Positions 17,523 to 26,717 of a stretch of 64,000 nucleotides of DNA are shown in pieces (the first letter of the stretch is position 1; each line of letters opens with the position of its first letter). Below the pieces are notes generated by a model. The model was not told the DNA's origin. It did no database searches and saw nothing but the letters and a program-made list of their open reading frames with translations. This stretch comes from JBAJNN01 sp036881905. Lineage in GTDB: Bacteria > Pseudomonadota > Alphaproteobacteria > Rhizobiales > Im1. The position numbers were made by a program, and so were the translations under genes. The stretch is from positions 3,768 through 67,767 of the forward strand of contig JBAJNN010000009.1 of the NCBI GenBank assembly GCA_036881905.1, given 5' to 3'.

Positions 17523-18764
17523 TCATGCGGAGTGTTGACCCGACCCGTAACGTTGCGCGACATAATCCTCCACCAACGCCTTGAACTGGTCGGCAATGTC
17601 GTGGCCTTTGAGCGTACAGGCTTTCCTACCGTCGATGAACACCGGCGCGGCGGGCGATTCGCCGGTTCCCGGCAGGGAGATGCCAATATCGGCCTGTCTG
17701 GACTCCCCCGGTCCGTTGACGATACAGCCCATAACCGCCAGTTGCAGAGTTTCAAAACCGGCATATCGCTCACGCCATTCCGGCAGCCGCTCATGCACAT
17801 AAGCTTGAATATCGCGGGCAAGCTCCTGAAACACGCTCGATGTGGTCCTCCCGCAGCCCGGGCATGCGGCGACCATCGGCATGAAAGAGCGCAAGCCCAT
17901 GGATTGCAGGATTTCCTGGCCGACCACAACCTCGCGCTCGCGCTCGCCATTCGGTTCTGGCGTCAACGAGATGCGAATCGTGTCGCCGATCCCCTCATAC
18001 AGCAACACCGCGAGCCCGGCGGTGGAGGCTACGATACCCTTCGACCCCATGCCCGCTTCGGTCAGTCCCAGATGCAGCGCATAATCGCAACGCCGCGCCA
18101 GCATACGGTAAACGCGAATAAGATCTGGAACGGCCGACACTTTGGCGGACAAAATGATACGGTCGCGCCCGAGCCCGATTTCTTCGGCGCGCGCGGCCGA
18201 CATCAGCGCCGAACTGACGATGGCCTCATGCATGACGGCTCGCGCCGTGAGCGGTTCGTCGCGACGGGCGTTTTCATCCATTACCCTTGTCAGAAGCTCT
18301 TGGTCGAGACTGCCCCAATTGACGCCGATGCGGATCGGCTTGTCATATTCGATGGCTTTCTCGATCATCAGCGAAAACTGTTTGTTCCGCTTGCCCCTGA
18401 AGCCGACATTGCCCGGGTTGATACGATATTTGGCGAGCGCCTGGGCGCAATCAGGGTGGTCATTCAGCAATTTATGGCCGATATAATGAAAGTCGCCGAC
18501 CAGCGGCACCTGGCACTTCATGGCCTCCAGCCGGTCACGGATTCGGGCAACCGCACGGGCTGCATCGGGCCGATCGACGGTGATGCGCACCAATTCGGAG
18601 CCTGCGCGCGCAAGGGTTGCAATCTGGCGGGCCGTGGCGTTGACATCGCCGGTGTCGGTATTGGTCATGGACTGCACCACGATCGGGGCGCCCCCACCGA
18701 CCATAATATCGCCAATCCTGACCCCGACGGAGTGTCGCCGCCTGATTCCCAAAGCGCCGGACAT
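17523..18764 (-). CDS. ispG: 4-hydroxy-3-methylbut-2-enyl-diphosphate synthase
   Basis: Iron-sulfur enzyme of the MEP isoprenoid pathway. Starts with RRRHSVGVRIGDIMVGGGAP and VQSMTNTDTGDV. The cluster ligands are the two cysteines in VAACPGCGRTT and one in AVMGCIVNGPGES. 413 residues. ATG 18764 is chosen because AAGGA lies seven bases upstream; upstream in-frame codons lack a ribosome binding site. It faces the TRAP operon tail to tail with a 40-bp gap. Confidence 0.95.
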   Translation of the reverse strand: MSGALGIRRRHSVGVRIGDIMVGGGAPIVVQSMTNTDTGDVNATARQIATLARAGSELVRITVDRPDAARAVARIRDRLEAMKCQVPLVGDFHYIGHKLLNDHPDCAQALAKYRINPGNVGFRGKRNKQFSLMIEKAIEYDKPIRIGVNWGSLDQELLTRVMDENARRDEPLTARAVMHEAIVSSALMSAARAEEIGLGRDRIILSAKVSAVPDLIRVYRMLARRCDYALHLGLTEAGMGSKGIVASTAGLAVLLYEGIGDTIRISLTPEPNGEREREVVVGQEILQSMGLRSFMPMVAACPGCGRTTSSVFQELARDIQAYVHERLPEWRERYAGFETLQLAVMGCIVNGPGESRQADIGISLPGTGESPAAPVFIDGRKACTLKGHDIADQFKALVEDYVAQRYGSGQHSA

Positions 18765-18935
18765 GGCATGATCCTTCCAAATATTGCGCGGATGCGACAC
18801 CTTCTCCCTTCGCATGCATTCACGCTACAGGCAAGCCGACGTTGCTTTCCGCCCCGATCGTTGCCATCTCTCTTGGAATGAGTGTATGAAAACCATTGCA
18901 ATTCCTCCTTTCAATCGACGTGCTGGGCAGAGAGT

Positions 18936-19673
18936 ATGAATATCCCGATCACCACGGCTTTTCTTGCCGGCCTGCTGAGTTTTCTTTCGCCTTGCGTATT
19001 GCCGCTGGCGCCGCCCTATCTCTGTTTCCTTGCAGGCGCTTCTCTTGAGGAGCTGGGCCATGGGCAAGACATTTCCCGACAGATTTTACATCGCCGCCTT
19101 CTCCTTCGCGCCTTGTGGTTCGTTTTAGGATTTTCCACCGTCTTCATCGCGCTCGGCGTGACGGCGTCGCTGGTTGGACAAATCTTGCGGGCCAACCAGA
19201 CTCTCTTGTCCCAAATCGCGGGCGCAATCATCATTCTCATGGGGTTGCATCTTCTGGGGGCGTTTGAGTTGAATCTCCTCAATCGCGATGGTCGCTACCA
19301 TCATAAAAACACGCCAGGCGGCGTGTTTGCCGCCTATCTCGTCGGGCTTGCCTTTGCGTTCGGCTGGACGCCATGCATCGGCCCGGTTCTGGCGGCGATT
19401 CTGGCCATGGCCGCCGGCGAGAAGAGCGCCACCGGAGGGGGCGCCATGCTCGCCGTCTACTCGGCCGGTCTTGGTGTCCCCTGGATGATCGCTGCTCTCG
19501 CCATGGAGCCCTTTATAGGTTTCATGCGGCATATGCGCCGTTATGTCGGCATCGTTCGACGCGTGACCGGGGGGCTGCTGGTCATAACCGGTCTGATGTT
19601 TCTGGCCGACATGATGAAGAGCGTTTCATACTGGCTTTTGCAAACTTTTCCCATCCTGGCCCGAATCGGTTGA
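18936..19673 (+). CDS. ccdA: CcdA/DsbD-type cytochrome c biogenesis protein
   Basis: Membrane thiol-redox carrier that passes electrons from cytoplasmic thioredoxin to periplasmic partners for cytochrome c maturation. SFLSPCVLPLAPPYLCFLAG and FAFGWTPCIGPVLAAIL hold the two redox cysteines in the conserved SPCxLP and GWTPC settings. Six hydrophobic segments in 245 residues. ATG 18936 starts at the first membrane segment. Convergent with rpoD. Confidence 0.92.
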   Translation: MNIPITTAFLAGLLSFLSPCVLPLAPPYLCFLAGASLEELGHGQDISRQILHRRLLLRALWFVLGFSTVFIALGVTASLVGQILRANQTLLSQIAGAIIILMGLHLLGAFELNLLNRDGRYHHKNTPGGVFAAYLVGLAFAFGWTPCIGPVLAAILAMAAGEKSATGGGAMLAVYSAGLGVPWMIAALAMEPFIGFMRHMRRYVGIVRRVTGGLLVITGLMFLADMMKSVSYWLLQTFPILARIG

Positions 19674-19777
19674 AAGGCGGCGCGCGAGTGTCACGCTCTT
19701 ATGGGGCAAACGCCGGGCTTGGCTGGGCAGGCTCACATCGCGGAGTGCGCTTTCATTGTGGAATGGGAGCCTGCTCA

Positions 19778-21733
19778 CTAATTGTCGAGAAAACTCCTGA
19801 GTTTTCGGCTCCGTGAGGGATGTTTGAGCTTGCGCAGTGCCTTGGCCTCAATCTGGCGAATACGCTCGCGGGTCACGGAGAATTGCTGGCCAACTTCCTC
19901 CAGAGTATGATCGGCGGTGATGCCGATGCCGAAACGCATACGCAAAACCCGCTCCTCGCGGGGTGTGAGGCTTGCCAGGATATGCGTCGTGGCCTCGCGT
20001 AAATTCGACTGAATCATAGCATCCACCGGCAGAACGGCATTTTTGTCTTCGATGAAATCGCCGAGATTGGAGTCTTCCTCATCCCCGACCGGCTTTTCCA
20101 GCCTCACTGGTTCCTTGGCAATCTTCATCACCTTGCGGATTTTTTCCAAGGGCATCGAGAGCCGTTCCGCCAACTCTTCAGGTGTCGCCTCGCGGCCAAT
20201 CTCATGGAGCATCTGGCGACCGGCACGCACCAGCTTGTTGATGGTCTCGATCATGTGCACGGGAATGCGGATCGTGCGCGCCTGATCGGCGATGGAGCGG
20301 GTGATCGCCTGCCTGATCCACCAGGTGGCATAGGTGGAAAATTTATATCCGCGACGGTATTCAAACTTATCAACCGCCTTCATGAGACCGATGTTGCCCT
20401 CTTGGACAAGATCCAAAAATTGCAGACCGCGATTGGTGTATTTTTTGGCGATGGAAATCACCAGGCGCAAATTGGCTTCCACCATTTCATCCTTAGCGAT
20501 CCGCGCTTCGCGCTCACCCTTTTTGACCCTGCGGATGATGCGGCGAAATTCGGAAACTTCAAGCCCCATATCGGCGGCCTGTTTATGAATCCCGGCGCGA
20601 ATTTTAGCAATGGCGGACCGCTCATTGGCGACGAATTTCCCCCAGCCATGGTCGCCAAGCGCTTCCACACGCTCCAGCCAATGAGGATCAAGCTCATAAC
20701 CCCGATACTGTTCGATAAACTGCTGTCGTGGCACATCATAGCTCTCGGCCAGCCTGATGAGCCGGCCTTCAAGCGACATCAGATGCTTGTTGATCTCATA
20801 GAGCTGTCCGATCAGCGCCTCGATCCGGCGGGCGTTGAGCGACAGACTCTTCACATCGGCAATGATGTGCCCGCTCAGCTGGCGATAGCGTCGCTTCTGC
20901 GCGCCAGAAAAGGGCTTCGAGGCCAATCGCTTTGCAACCAACTGGTCTTGTAGACGACGCAGCTTGCGGTAGCTATCGGCAATGGCGTCAAAAGTCTTCA
21001 GCACCCGTGGCCCGAGTTCGGCTTCCATAACGCTCAAGGAAACATTGACCTCGTCGCTCTCTTCGACACTATCTCCGCCCGGATCTGCCGATATTTGCGA
21101 TTGAGCGGAACCGGTTGCGCCGCCATGGGACCCATTTGACGCTGAATCTGTAGGGGCTTTGGCGTTAGGGCCAGTATATGTGGCCTCCAGGTCGATAATT
21201 TCGCGCAATAGTACCTTGCCCTCATTGAACTCATCGCGCCAGATAATGATGGCCTGGAACGTCAGCGGGCTTTCACACAGCCCGGCGATCATGGCCCCGC
21301 GACCGGCCTCGATACGTTTGGCAATGGCGATCTCGCCTTCTCGCGAAAGCAGTTCCACCGAACCCATCTCGCGCAAATACATCCGCACCGGATCATCTGT
21401 TCGATCCGGTCTTGCCGAGGTTGTTTTCGCCTTGCCGGTGAGATGACTCGATCCGGATTCGCCGATTTCGCCGCCGGCGGTTTCATTGTGTTCTCCCCTC
21501 TCAACGACGTTGATTCCCATCTCTAAGAGCATTGACATGACGTCCTCGATCTGTTCTGAGGACGCCTCCCGCGACGGCAGAACCTTGTTGAGTTCGTCAT
21601 GAGTGATGTATCCGCGCTGCTTGGCCAGTCTGATCATCCGCTTCACGTCGGCATTGGACATATCAAGCAATTGGCCGCCGCCGAATGCGACGGCCTCTTT
21701 GGTTTCATGTTTTTCAGCTAGGTTTACGCTCAT
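19778..21733 (-). CDS. rpoD: RNA polymerase primary sigma factor (sigma-70)
   Basis: Housekeeping sigma factor, about 651 residues. Region 1.1 (MIRLAKQRGYITHDELNKVL), region 1.2 (DPVRMYLREMGSVELL), a long non-conserved insertion, regions 2.1-2.4 (NLRLVISIAKKYTNRGLQFL, DLVQEGNIGLMKAV, KFSTYATWWIRQAI), region 3 and region 4.2 (RERIRQIEAKALRKLKHP) are all visible. ATG 21733 (MSVNLAEK) follows AGGG at proper distance; an in-frame ATG at 21751 has no ribosome binding site. Downstream of dnaG as in many proteobacteria. Confidence 0.97.
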   Translation of the reverse strand: MSVNLAEKHETKEAVAFGGGQLLDMSNADVKRMIRLAKQRGYITHDELNKVLPSREASSEQIEDVMSMLLEMGINVVERGEHNETAGGEIGESGSSHLTGKAKTTSARPDRTDDPVRMYLREMGSVELLSREGEIAIAKRIEAGRGAMIAGLCESPLTFQAIIIWRDEFNEGKVLLREIIDLEATYTGPNAKAPTDSASNGSHGGATGSAQSQISADPGGDSVEESDEVNVSLSVMEAELGPRVLKTFDAIADSYRKLRRLQDQLVAKRLASKPFSGAQKRRYRQLSGHIIADVKSLSLNARRIEALIGQLYEINKHLMSLEGRLIRLAESYDVPRQQFIEQYRGYELDPHWLERVEALGDHGWGKFVANERSAIAKIRAGIHKQAADMGLEVSEFRRIIRRVKKGEREARIAKDEMVEANLRLVISIAKKYTNRGLQFLDLVQEGNIGLMKAVDKFEYRRGYKFSTYATWWIRQAITRSIADQARTIRIPVHMIETINKLVRAGRQMLHEIGREATPEELAERLSMPLEKIRKVMKIAKEPVRLEKPVGDEEDSNLGDFIEDKNAVLPVDAMIQSNLREATTHILASLTPREERVLRMRFGIGITADHTLEEVGQQFSVTRERIRQIEAKALRKLKHPSRSRKLRSFLDN

Positions 21734-22038
21734 AAACTTTCCCTTAACCATTCGGTTGGACGATCATTGCGCATCAAAACGCTCTCACGAAAAGCGACCT
21801 CGACCAAAACCAAGGAAATTTGTAGCAAGACAATACGATGCGCCTTGGGCCCTTTGCCGGCCCGTTTGGCGCAAACCCCACCAAACCCGTGCGACCCGCC
21901 TTGCGCGGGCTGGTTTCGAATCTCGCGTTGTTGGTCTGCTGAAGGTGGTGAAATGCATTTAAGGATCGCAATAAGCCTCCCTTCCCCGACCGACCGAAAT
22001 CCCACAGCCCGTGGGTCGCTTTGTCATATTCGGCCGGA
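21734..22038. other. dnaG-rpoD intergenic region
   Basis: 305 bp with no supported gene. Presumably holds the rpoD promoter and 5' leader. I see no clear -35/-10 pair or terminator. Confidence 0.5.
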
Positions 22039-23994
22039 TCATGCCTGATCGAACGGACTCCCGCCGCCGCGCCCCGAAGCCTCGCCAAAGCCATCGATCC
22101 AAGCCTCCTCTCCCGCTGTCGAACGGATATGCTCACCCACTTCGTTAAGGTAGGCAAGCGTCGCCTCGGTGGGATTTTCGGCAAATTCCTGCTGAGCTGC
22201 CTCCAGTGCACGCCGTTGCGTGACCGATTTCATGTGCAAGGCGGCGATATGACGCCACGCCTTTGTCACATCCTCTTGAGCGGCATCGGCGAAAGCGAAC
22301 CAGTCACTACGATGAGTTGTTCTGTTTTCAAATCCCTTCAACATCCTCTCAAACCCCCGTTGGCAGAGTTGGTCACGCAAGGGTGTTCTGTCAAGAGTCT
22401 TTTCAAGAACGATAACATCCAAAATTGCCTTGCGCAGCCTGTCGAACTCGCGCGATTCAAATTCCAGCCCGGCCAGGGTATCGAGGTTGTCTGCCACAAG
22501 ATGGGGATAATTGACAAGCATCATTAGCATCAGGCGTTCGCGAGGCTCACTCACCGGTCGGTTCATGCCTGAGCGAACAAGGTGGCGCAAATGTGGGCTG
22601 GGACCGGCCGATTTGTGCCGATTGCGTCCGCCGACACGCCAAGGCTCTCCCGCGCCGTCTTGTCGTTTATACCCTTTGCGGTTCATGCGGCCGAACCTCC
22701 CGTCGACGCCGGATCGCCAAAGATTGAAAAGACGGTTTTTGAAATCAGAGCGGTAATGAGCACGCATCGCCGGATCGCGGATATATTCGACGGCTTTTTG
22801 CAGGCGGTCTTCAAAAGCGGCTCGCTGTTCGGGGGTGGACAGGCCGGATTTTTCCCTTTCACGTTGCCACAAAACCTGTGACAGGGCATCGGCGGATTCG
22901 ACAAGTCGGTCCATCATCTGCTTGCCGCCCGCATTGACGACGTCATCCGGGTCCTGCCCCTGCGGCAGAAAGGAAAATTTGAGAAAATGGCCCGGTTGCA
23001 AAAGCGGCAGAGCGGTGTCAACGGCGCGATACGCGGCAAGCTGCCCGGCATTGTCGCCATCGAAACACAAAACCGGATCGGGCACAATCCGCCATATAAG
23101 CTTGAGTTGATCCGGCGTCAGCGCGGTGCCGAGCGGCGCGACGGCATACTCGATACCGGCCCCGGCAAGGGCGATAACATCCATATACCCCTCGACTAAA
23201 ATCAGCCTGCCCGACCCGTGAGCCGCTTCACGTGCCTGATCGAGATTGTAGAGAATATTGCCCTTGTGGAATAACGGCGTCTCCGGCGAGTTCAGATATT
23301 TTGCCCTCGCTTGCGGATCGAGAGCGCGTGCGCCAAAAGCAATGACGCGTCCGCGCCGGTCGCGAATCGGGAAAGTGATGCGGTCGCGAAACCTGTCGAA
23401 GGCTGTGGGTATGTCATCGCCGGTGACCACGAGACCGGCGGTTGCCATCATATTGACGGGATACCCCCGGCCGGCGAGGTGATTTTTCAATGTGTGGCGC
23501 GCTCCGGGCGCGAAACCGAGCCGGAAGCGTTTTACGGCCCGGTCCTTGACATTGCGTTGCTTAAGATAGGCACGCGCATATTCGGCATCGGGCCTGGTCA
23601 GGCATTGTTCAAAAAAGATTGCGGCGGCTTCCATAATATCCAAGAGCGATCTTTGTTGTTTCGCCTGCAAATCTTGCCCGGCGCTTCGTTGCGGCAGTGC
23701 GATTCCTGCTTCCTCGGCCAACTGTTCCACCGCTTGCGAAAAACTTAACCCCTCGGTATCCATGACGAATTTGAAGACGTCGCCCGAAGCCTTGCAGCCA
23801 AAGCAATGGTAACGACCGCGGCGGTCATCGGCATGGAAAGAGGGGGTTTTTTCGTTATGGAATGGGCAGCACGCCCAATAGTCACCACGCGCGGGAGCCG
23901 ATTTGCGCCGGTCCCACCGAACCTTGTGGGCAACGACTTGCGAAAGCGGCAGCCTCATTTTGATTTCATCGAGAAACGAATCGGAAAATCTCAT
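22039..23994 (-). CDS. dnaG: DNA primase
   Basis: Makes RNA primers at the replication fork. The N-terminal zinc-binding domain is CCPFHNEKTPSF ... YHCFGC (CHC2 type). The catalytic TOPRIM core includes LILVEGYMDVIAL and CFDGDNAGQLAA. The C-terminal DnaB-interacting part is present. About 651 residues. Start MRFSDSFLDEIKMRL at 23994 is the typical N-terminus; an in-frame ATG six codons upstream is also possible. Heads the dnaG-rpoD arrangement and follows the GatB/YqeY gene by 24 bp, same strand. Confidence 0.97.
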   Translation of the reverse strand: MRFSDSFLDEIKMRLPLSQVVAHKVRWDRRKSAPARGDYWACCPFHNEKTPSFHADDRRGRYHCFGCKASGDVFKFVMDTEGLSFSQAVEQLAEEAGIALPQRSAGQDLQAKQQRSLLDIMEAAAIFFEQCLTRPDAEYARAYLKQRNVKDRAVKRFRLGFAPGARHTLKNHLAGRGYPVNMMATAGLVVTGDDIPTAFDRFRDRITFPIRDRRGRVIAFGARALDPQARAKYLNSPETPLFHKGNILYNLDQAREAAHGSGRLILVEGYMDVIALAGAGIEYAVAPLGTALTPDQLKLIWRIVPDPVLCFDGDNAGQLAAYRAVDTALPLLQPGHFLKFSFLPQGQDPDDVVNAGGKQMMDRLVESADALSQVLWQREREKSGLSTPEQRAAFEDRLQKAVEYIRDPAMRAHYRSDFKNRLFNLWRSGVDGRFGRMNRKGYKRQDGAGEPWRVGGRNRHKSAGPSPHLRHLVRSGMNRPVSEPRERLMLMMLVNYPHLVADNLDTLAGLEFESREFDRLRKAILDVIVLEKTLDRTPLRDQLCQRGFERMLKGFENRTTHRSDWFAFADAAQEDVTKAWRHIAALHMKSVTQRRALEAAQQEFAENPTEATLAYLNEVGEHIRSTAGEEAWIDGFGEASGRGGGSPFDQA

Positions 23995-24018
23995 GACCCG
24001 CCCGTTGTCCAAATTCGC

Positions 24019-24489
24019 TCAATCATGGCTTAAAACCGCTCTTGCCGCGGCGCCCGCCCTGGCGAAATCCATCCGACCCGCATAACGCTCCTTCAAGGCC
24101 CCCATAACGCGTCCCATATCCTTCAGTCCCCGGGCTGCCAGCTCATCGATCAGGCTACGCACGGCCGTGTCGCATTCATCGGGGCTCAGTTGGCGAGGTA
24201 AAAATTCCTCTATGACGTCTATTTCACGCTGTTCGCGCTCAACCAGATCGATTCGCCCCGCTTCTCGGTAGATTCGCAGCGAATCACGACATTGCCGCAC
24301 CATCCTGGCCAGAACATCAAGCACTTGATCGTCTGACGATACCTTGTCATGACCGTTGGCACGGCCCTGTATGTCGCGATCCTTGATCGCCGCATTCATG
24401 AGCCGCAGTGTCGATATTCGGGGTTTGTCCTGCGCCTTGATGGCGATTTTGAGAGCAGAATTGATCCGTTCGCGGATAGACTTGCCCAT
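24019..24489 (-). CDS. GatB/YqeY domain protein
   Basis: 156 residues. IRERINSALKIAIKAQDKPR and STLRLMNAAIKDRDI are the hallmark of the YqeY family, as is IEEFLPRQLSPDE. The domain resembles the tail of the amidotransferase subunit GatB and is thought to bind tRNA; the precise function is unknown. Immediately upstream of dnaG, the classic yqeY-dnaG-rpoD order. GGAGAAAG lies 8 bases before the ATG. Confidence 0.93.
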   Translation of the reverse strand: MGKSIRERINSALKIAIKAQDKPRISTLRLMNAAIKDRDIQGRANGHDKVSSDDQVLDVLARMVRQCRDSLRIYREAGRIDLVEREQREIDVIEEFLPRQLSPDECDTAVRSLIDELAARGLKDMGRVMGALKERYAGRMDFARAGAAARAVLSHD

Positions 24490-24649
24490 TTATGCTCTTT
24501 CTCCAGTTTGTCCGGCCTTTCATTGCCGGACCGAATGCCGATTCTTGCAGGGGCGCCCATGCCGGTCGCCTCGCCATTTTCAGCCAAAAGCAAACTCTGC
24601 CCGCGGTCATGGCAAAATCCTGCGGGCTGCTTGCGATTTTAAGCTCATC

Positions 24650-24705
24650 ATACCATTTTCGCGCAAGAGGGCACAGGATACCATTTTCGCGCAAGAGGGC
24701 ACAGG
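24650..24705. repeat. Tandem duplication of a 28-bp unit
   Basis: ATACCATTTTCGCGCAAGAG... occurs twice head to tail (24650-24677 and 24678-24705) without mismatches. It lies between divergent yqeY and carA. No function apparent. The whole gap (24490-24874) contains no supported gene. Confidence 0.85.
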
Positions 24706-24874
24706 GCTTCGCGCAGAAAAGCTTGACTCCGGCCCGCTAGTCTCATAAAATAGTCGGCGAATATGGGTTTGAAGTCTTTGAGACAATATGGCGGATTCTC
24801 GTGGTCCGCCGGTTATGCCGGCGATGGTGTTCGTGTCGCTTGTTTTCTCCGCCCTATCGTCAAGGAACGGTTCC

Positions 24875-26131
24875 ATGACCACTCCACCCCTCCCAACACA
24901 ATCCGTTGCCCATGGCACCGGGAGCTTGCCCCGGGGTAAGCCGCGAAAAACAGCCATTATGGTCTTGGCCGACGGGACCGTTATCGAGGGGTTTGGCGCC
25001 GGCGCCACCGGCGAGGCCGAAGGCGAGGTCTGCTTCAACACCGCCATGACTGGCTATCAGGAAATCCTGACCGATCCGTCCTATGCCCGTCAGATTATCA
25101 CCTTTACCTTTCCCCATATCGGCAATGTCGGCGCCAATCCTCAAGATGACGAAACCGCCAGCCCGATTGACGGGCCTTGCGCTCGGGGTTGCGTTTTCAG
25201 AAACGCCATAACGACTCCGTCCAGTTATCGCAGTAGGCAGCATCTCGACGAGTGGCTTAAGCTGAGAGGTATCATTGCCATCCATGGGGTCGATACCCGG
25301 GCCCTGACCGCCCGGATTCGCGCCTCCGGCATGCCCAATGCGATTATCGCCCATCATGGCGACGGCCGGTTCGAGTTCAAGCGACTGAAGGCGCAAGCCT
25401 CCGCCTGGTCGGGCCTTAAAGGCGCCGATCTCGTGCCCGAAGTCACCTGCGCCCAACCCTACCCATGGGCACAGACCACATGGGCGTGGCCGCAAGGGTT
25501 CGGCCGCTTGTCACGGCCGCTTTATCATGTCGTCGCCATGGATTATGGTCTTAAACGCAATATCCTGCGCTGTCTGGCCGCACTCGGCTGCAAGGTGACG
25601 GTGGTGACGGCAACCGCGAATGCGCGCGATATTCTGGCGTTGCGGCCCGACGGCGTGGTCCTGTCCAACGGCCCCGGCGATCCGGCGGCGACCGGCCGAT
25701 ATGCCGTCCCGCAGATCAAATCGTTGATCGCATCGGGAAAACCGATTTTCGGCATTTGCCTTGGCCATCAGATTTTGGGACTGGCCCTCGGCGCGCGAAC
25801 GATGAAAATGCATCAGGGCCATCACGGCGCCAACCATCCGGTCAGGGACCGTACCACCGGCAAAGTCGAAATCGCTTGCATGAATCACGGTTTCGTCCTT
25901 GATCGTGACAGTTTGCCCGCCACGGTGGAGGAGACCCACATCTCATTGTTCGACGGCTCCAATTGCGGTATTGCCCTGAAGGGGCGGCCGGTGTTTTCGG
26001 TGCAATACCATCCCGAAGCCTCACCCGGCCCGCAGGACAGCCATTACCTGTTTCGGCGTTTTGCCGATCTCATGGCCACATCCGCCGGGACATCGGCGGG
26101 ATCCGGCACCATGAGCGCGTCCGGCGCCTGA
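24875..26131 (+). CDS. carA: Carbamoyl-phosphate synthase small subunit
   Basis: Glutamine amidotransferase subunit feeding ammonia to CarB for pyrimidine and arginine synthesis. N-terminal domain with GEVCFNTAMTGYQEILTDPS. Class I GATase domain with SNGPGDPAA, nucleophile Cys in GICLGHQILGLALG, and the His-Glu pair in VQYHPEASPGP. 418 residues. ATG 24875 is chosen because AAGGA lies eight bases upstream; upstream in-frame residues are not family-like. carB is not in the window: carA is followed by groES. Confidence 0.95.
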   Translation: MTTPPLPTQSVAHGTGSLPRGKPRKTAIMVLADGTVIEGFGAGATGEAEGEVCFNTAMTGYQEILTDPSYARQIITFTFPHIGNVGANPQDDETASPIDGPCARGCVFRNAITTPSSYRSRQHLDEWLKLRGIIAIHGVDTRALTARIRASGMPNAIIAHHGDGRFEFKRLKAQASAWSGLKGADLVPEVTCAQPYPWAQTTWAWPQGFGRLSRPLYHVVAMDYGLKRNILRCLAALGCKVTVVTATANARDILALRPDGVVLSNGPGDPAATGRYAVPQIKSLIASGKPIFGICLGHQILGLALGARTMKMHQGHHGANHPVRDRTTGKVEIACMNHGFVLDRDSLPATVEETHISLFDGSNCGIALKGRPVFSVQYHPEASPGPQDSHYLFRRFADLMATSAGTSAGSGTMSASGA

Positions 26132-26184
26132 CCCTGCCATCAATGGATTTTTATATTTTTTGGCTTTTCCCAGGGAGCCACATC

Positions 26185-26213
26185 TTGACAGCTCGGCATG
26201 ACCTCATTATCTC
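26185..26213 (+). promoter_or_regulatory. groESL promoter
   Basis: TTGACA (26185-26190), 17 bases, TATCTC (26208-26213). The expected transcript start, near 26220, places the CIRCE hairpin at the 5' end of the mRNA. Confidence 0.7.
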
Positions 26214-26224
26214 TTATCACGCTG

Positions 26225-26251
26225 TTGGCACTCGTCTTTAACAAGTGCTAA
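26225..26251 (+). promoter_or_regulatory. CIRCE operator (HrcA binding site)
   Basis: TTGGCACTC-N9-AAGTGCTAA, matching the CIRCE consensus TTAGCACTC-N9-GAGTGCTAA at 16 of 18 arm positions. Indicates repression of groESL by HrcA at normal temperature. hrcA itself is not in the window. Confidence 0.93.
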
Positions 26252-26354
26252 CAGTGGTGATCGCCAAGACGCGCGGTCATCGTCTTTAAACAGTCAAGGA
26301 TCAGCGCGGGTGTCACGAGAAGTAGCCGCATTCGCGCGAAGGAGGCTTGAGATC

Positions 26355-26642
26355 ATGAAATTTCGCCCTTTGCATGACAGAGTCGTCGTGCGTCGTATCG
26401 AAGAAGACAGCAAAACGGCCGGCGGTATTATCATTCCCGATACCGCGCAGGAGAAGCCACAGCAGGGAGAGGTTGTCGCCGTCGGGCCGGGTGCGGCCGG
26501 AGAAGACGGCAAGATCGTCAAACCCGATGTTAAAACCGGCGACAGGGTTTTGTTCGGCAAGTGGTCGGGCACGGAGGTCAAAATCGATGGCAAGGAGGTT
26601 TTGATCATGAAAGAGTCTGACATTATGGGTGTGCTTGAGTAG
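26355..26642 (+). CDS. groES: Co-chaperonin GroES
   Basis: Lid of the GroEL folding chamber, 95 residues. MKFRPLHDRVVVRRIEED, the mobile loop TAGGIIIPDTAQEKPQQGEV and the C-terminal VLIMKESDIMGVLE are typical. ATG 26355 follows GAAGGAGG (26337-26344); the frame upstream (from 26310) is not part of the protein. Controlled by the CIRCE element 100 bp upstream and cotranscribed with groEL. Confidence 0.97.
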   Translation: MKFRPLHDRVVVRRIEEDSKTAGGIIIPDTAQEKPQQGEVVAVGPGAAGEDGKIVKPDVKTGDRVLFGKWSGTEVKIDGKEVLIMKESDIMGVLE

Positions 26643-26717
26643 TCTTGAACACTCTTAAGTGAATTATGACGGGCCGTTCAGGCCCGCGATCGTTTCCAAA
26701 CAGGAAAGAGAATTGAC

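Noticed and set aside
17532..18881. 449-residue open frame on the plus strand
   Set aside because: It is antisense to ispG through its full length, with no domain and no ribosome binding site; a shadow of GC-rich coding DNA.
20204..20953. 249-residue plus-strand open frame
   Set aside because: Antisense to rpoD; no ribosome binding site or domain.
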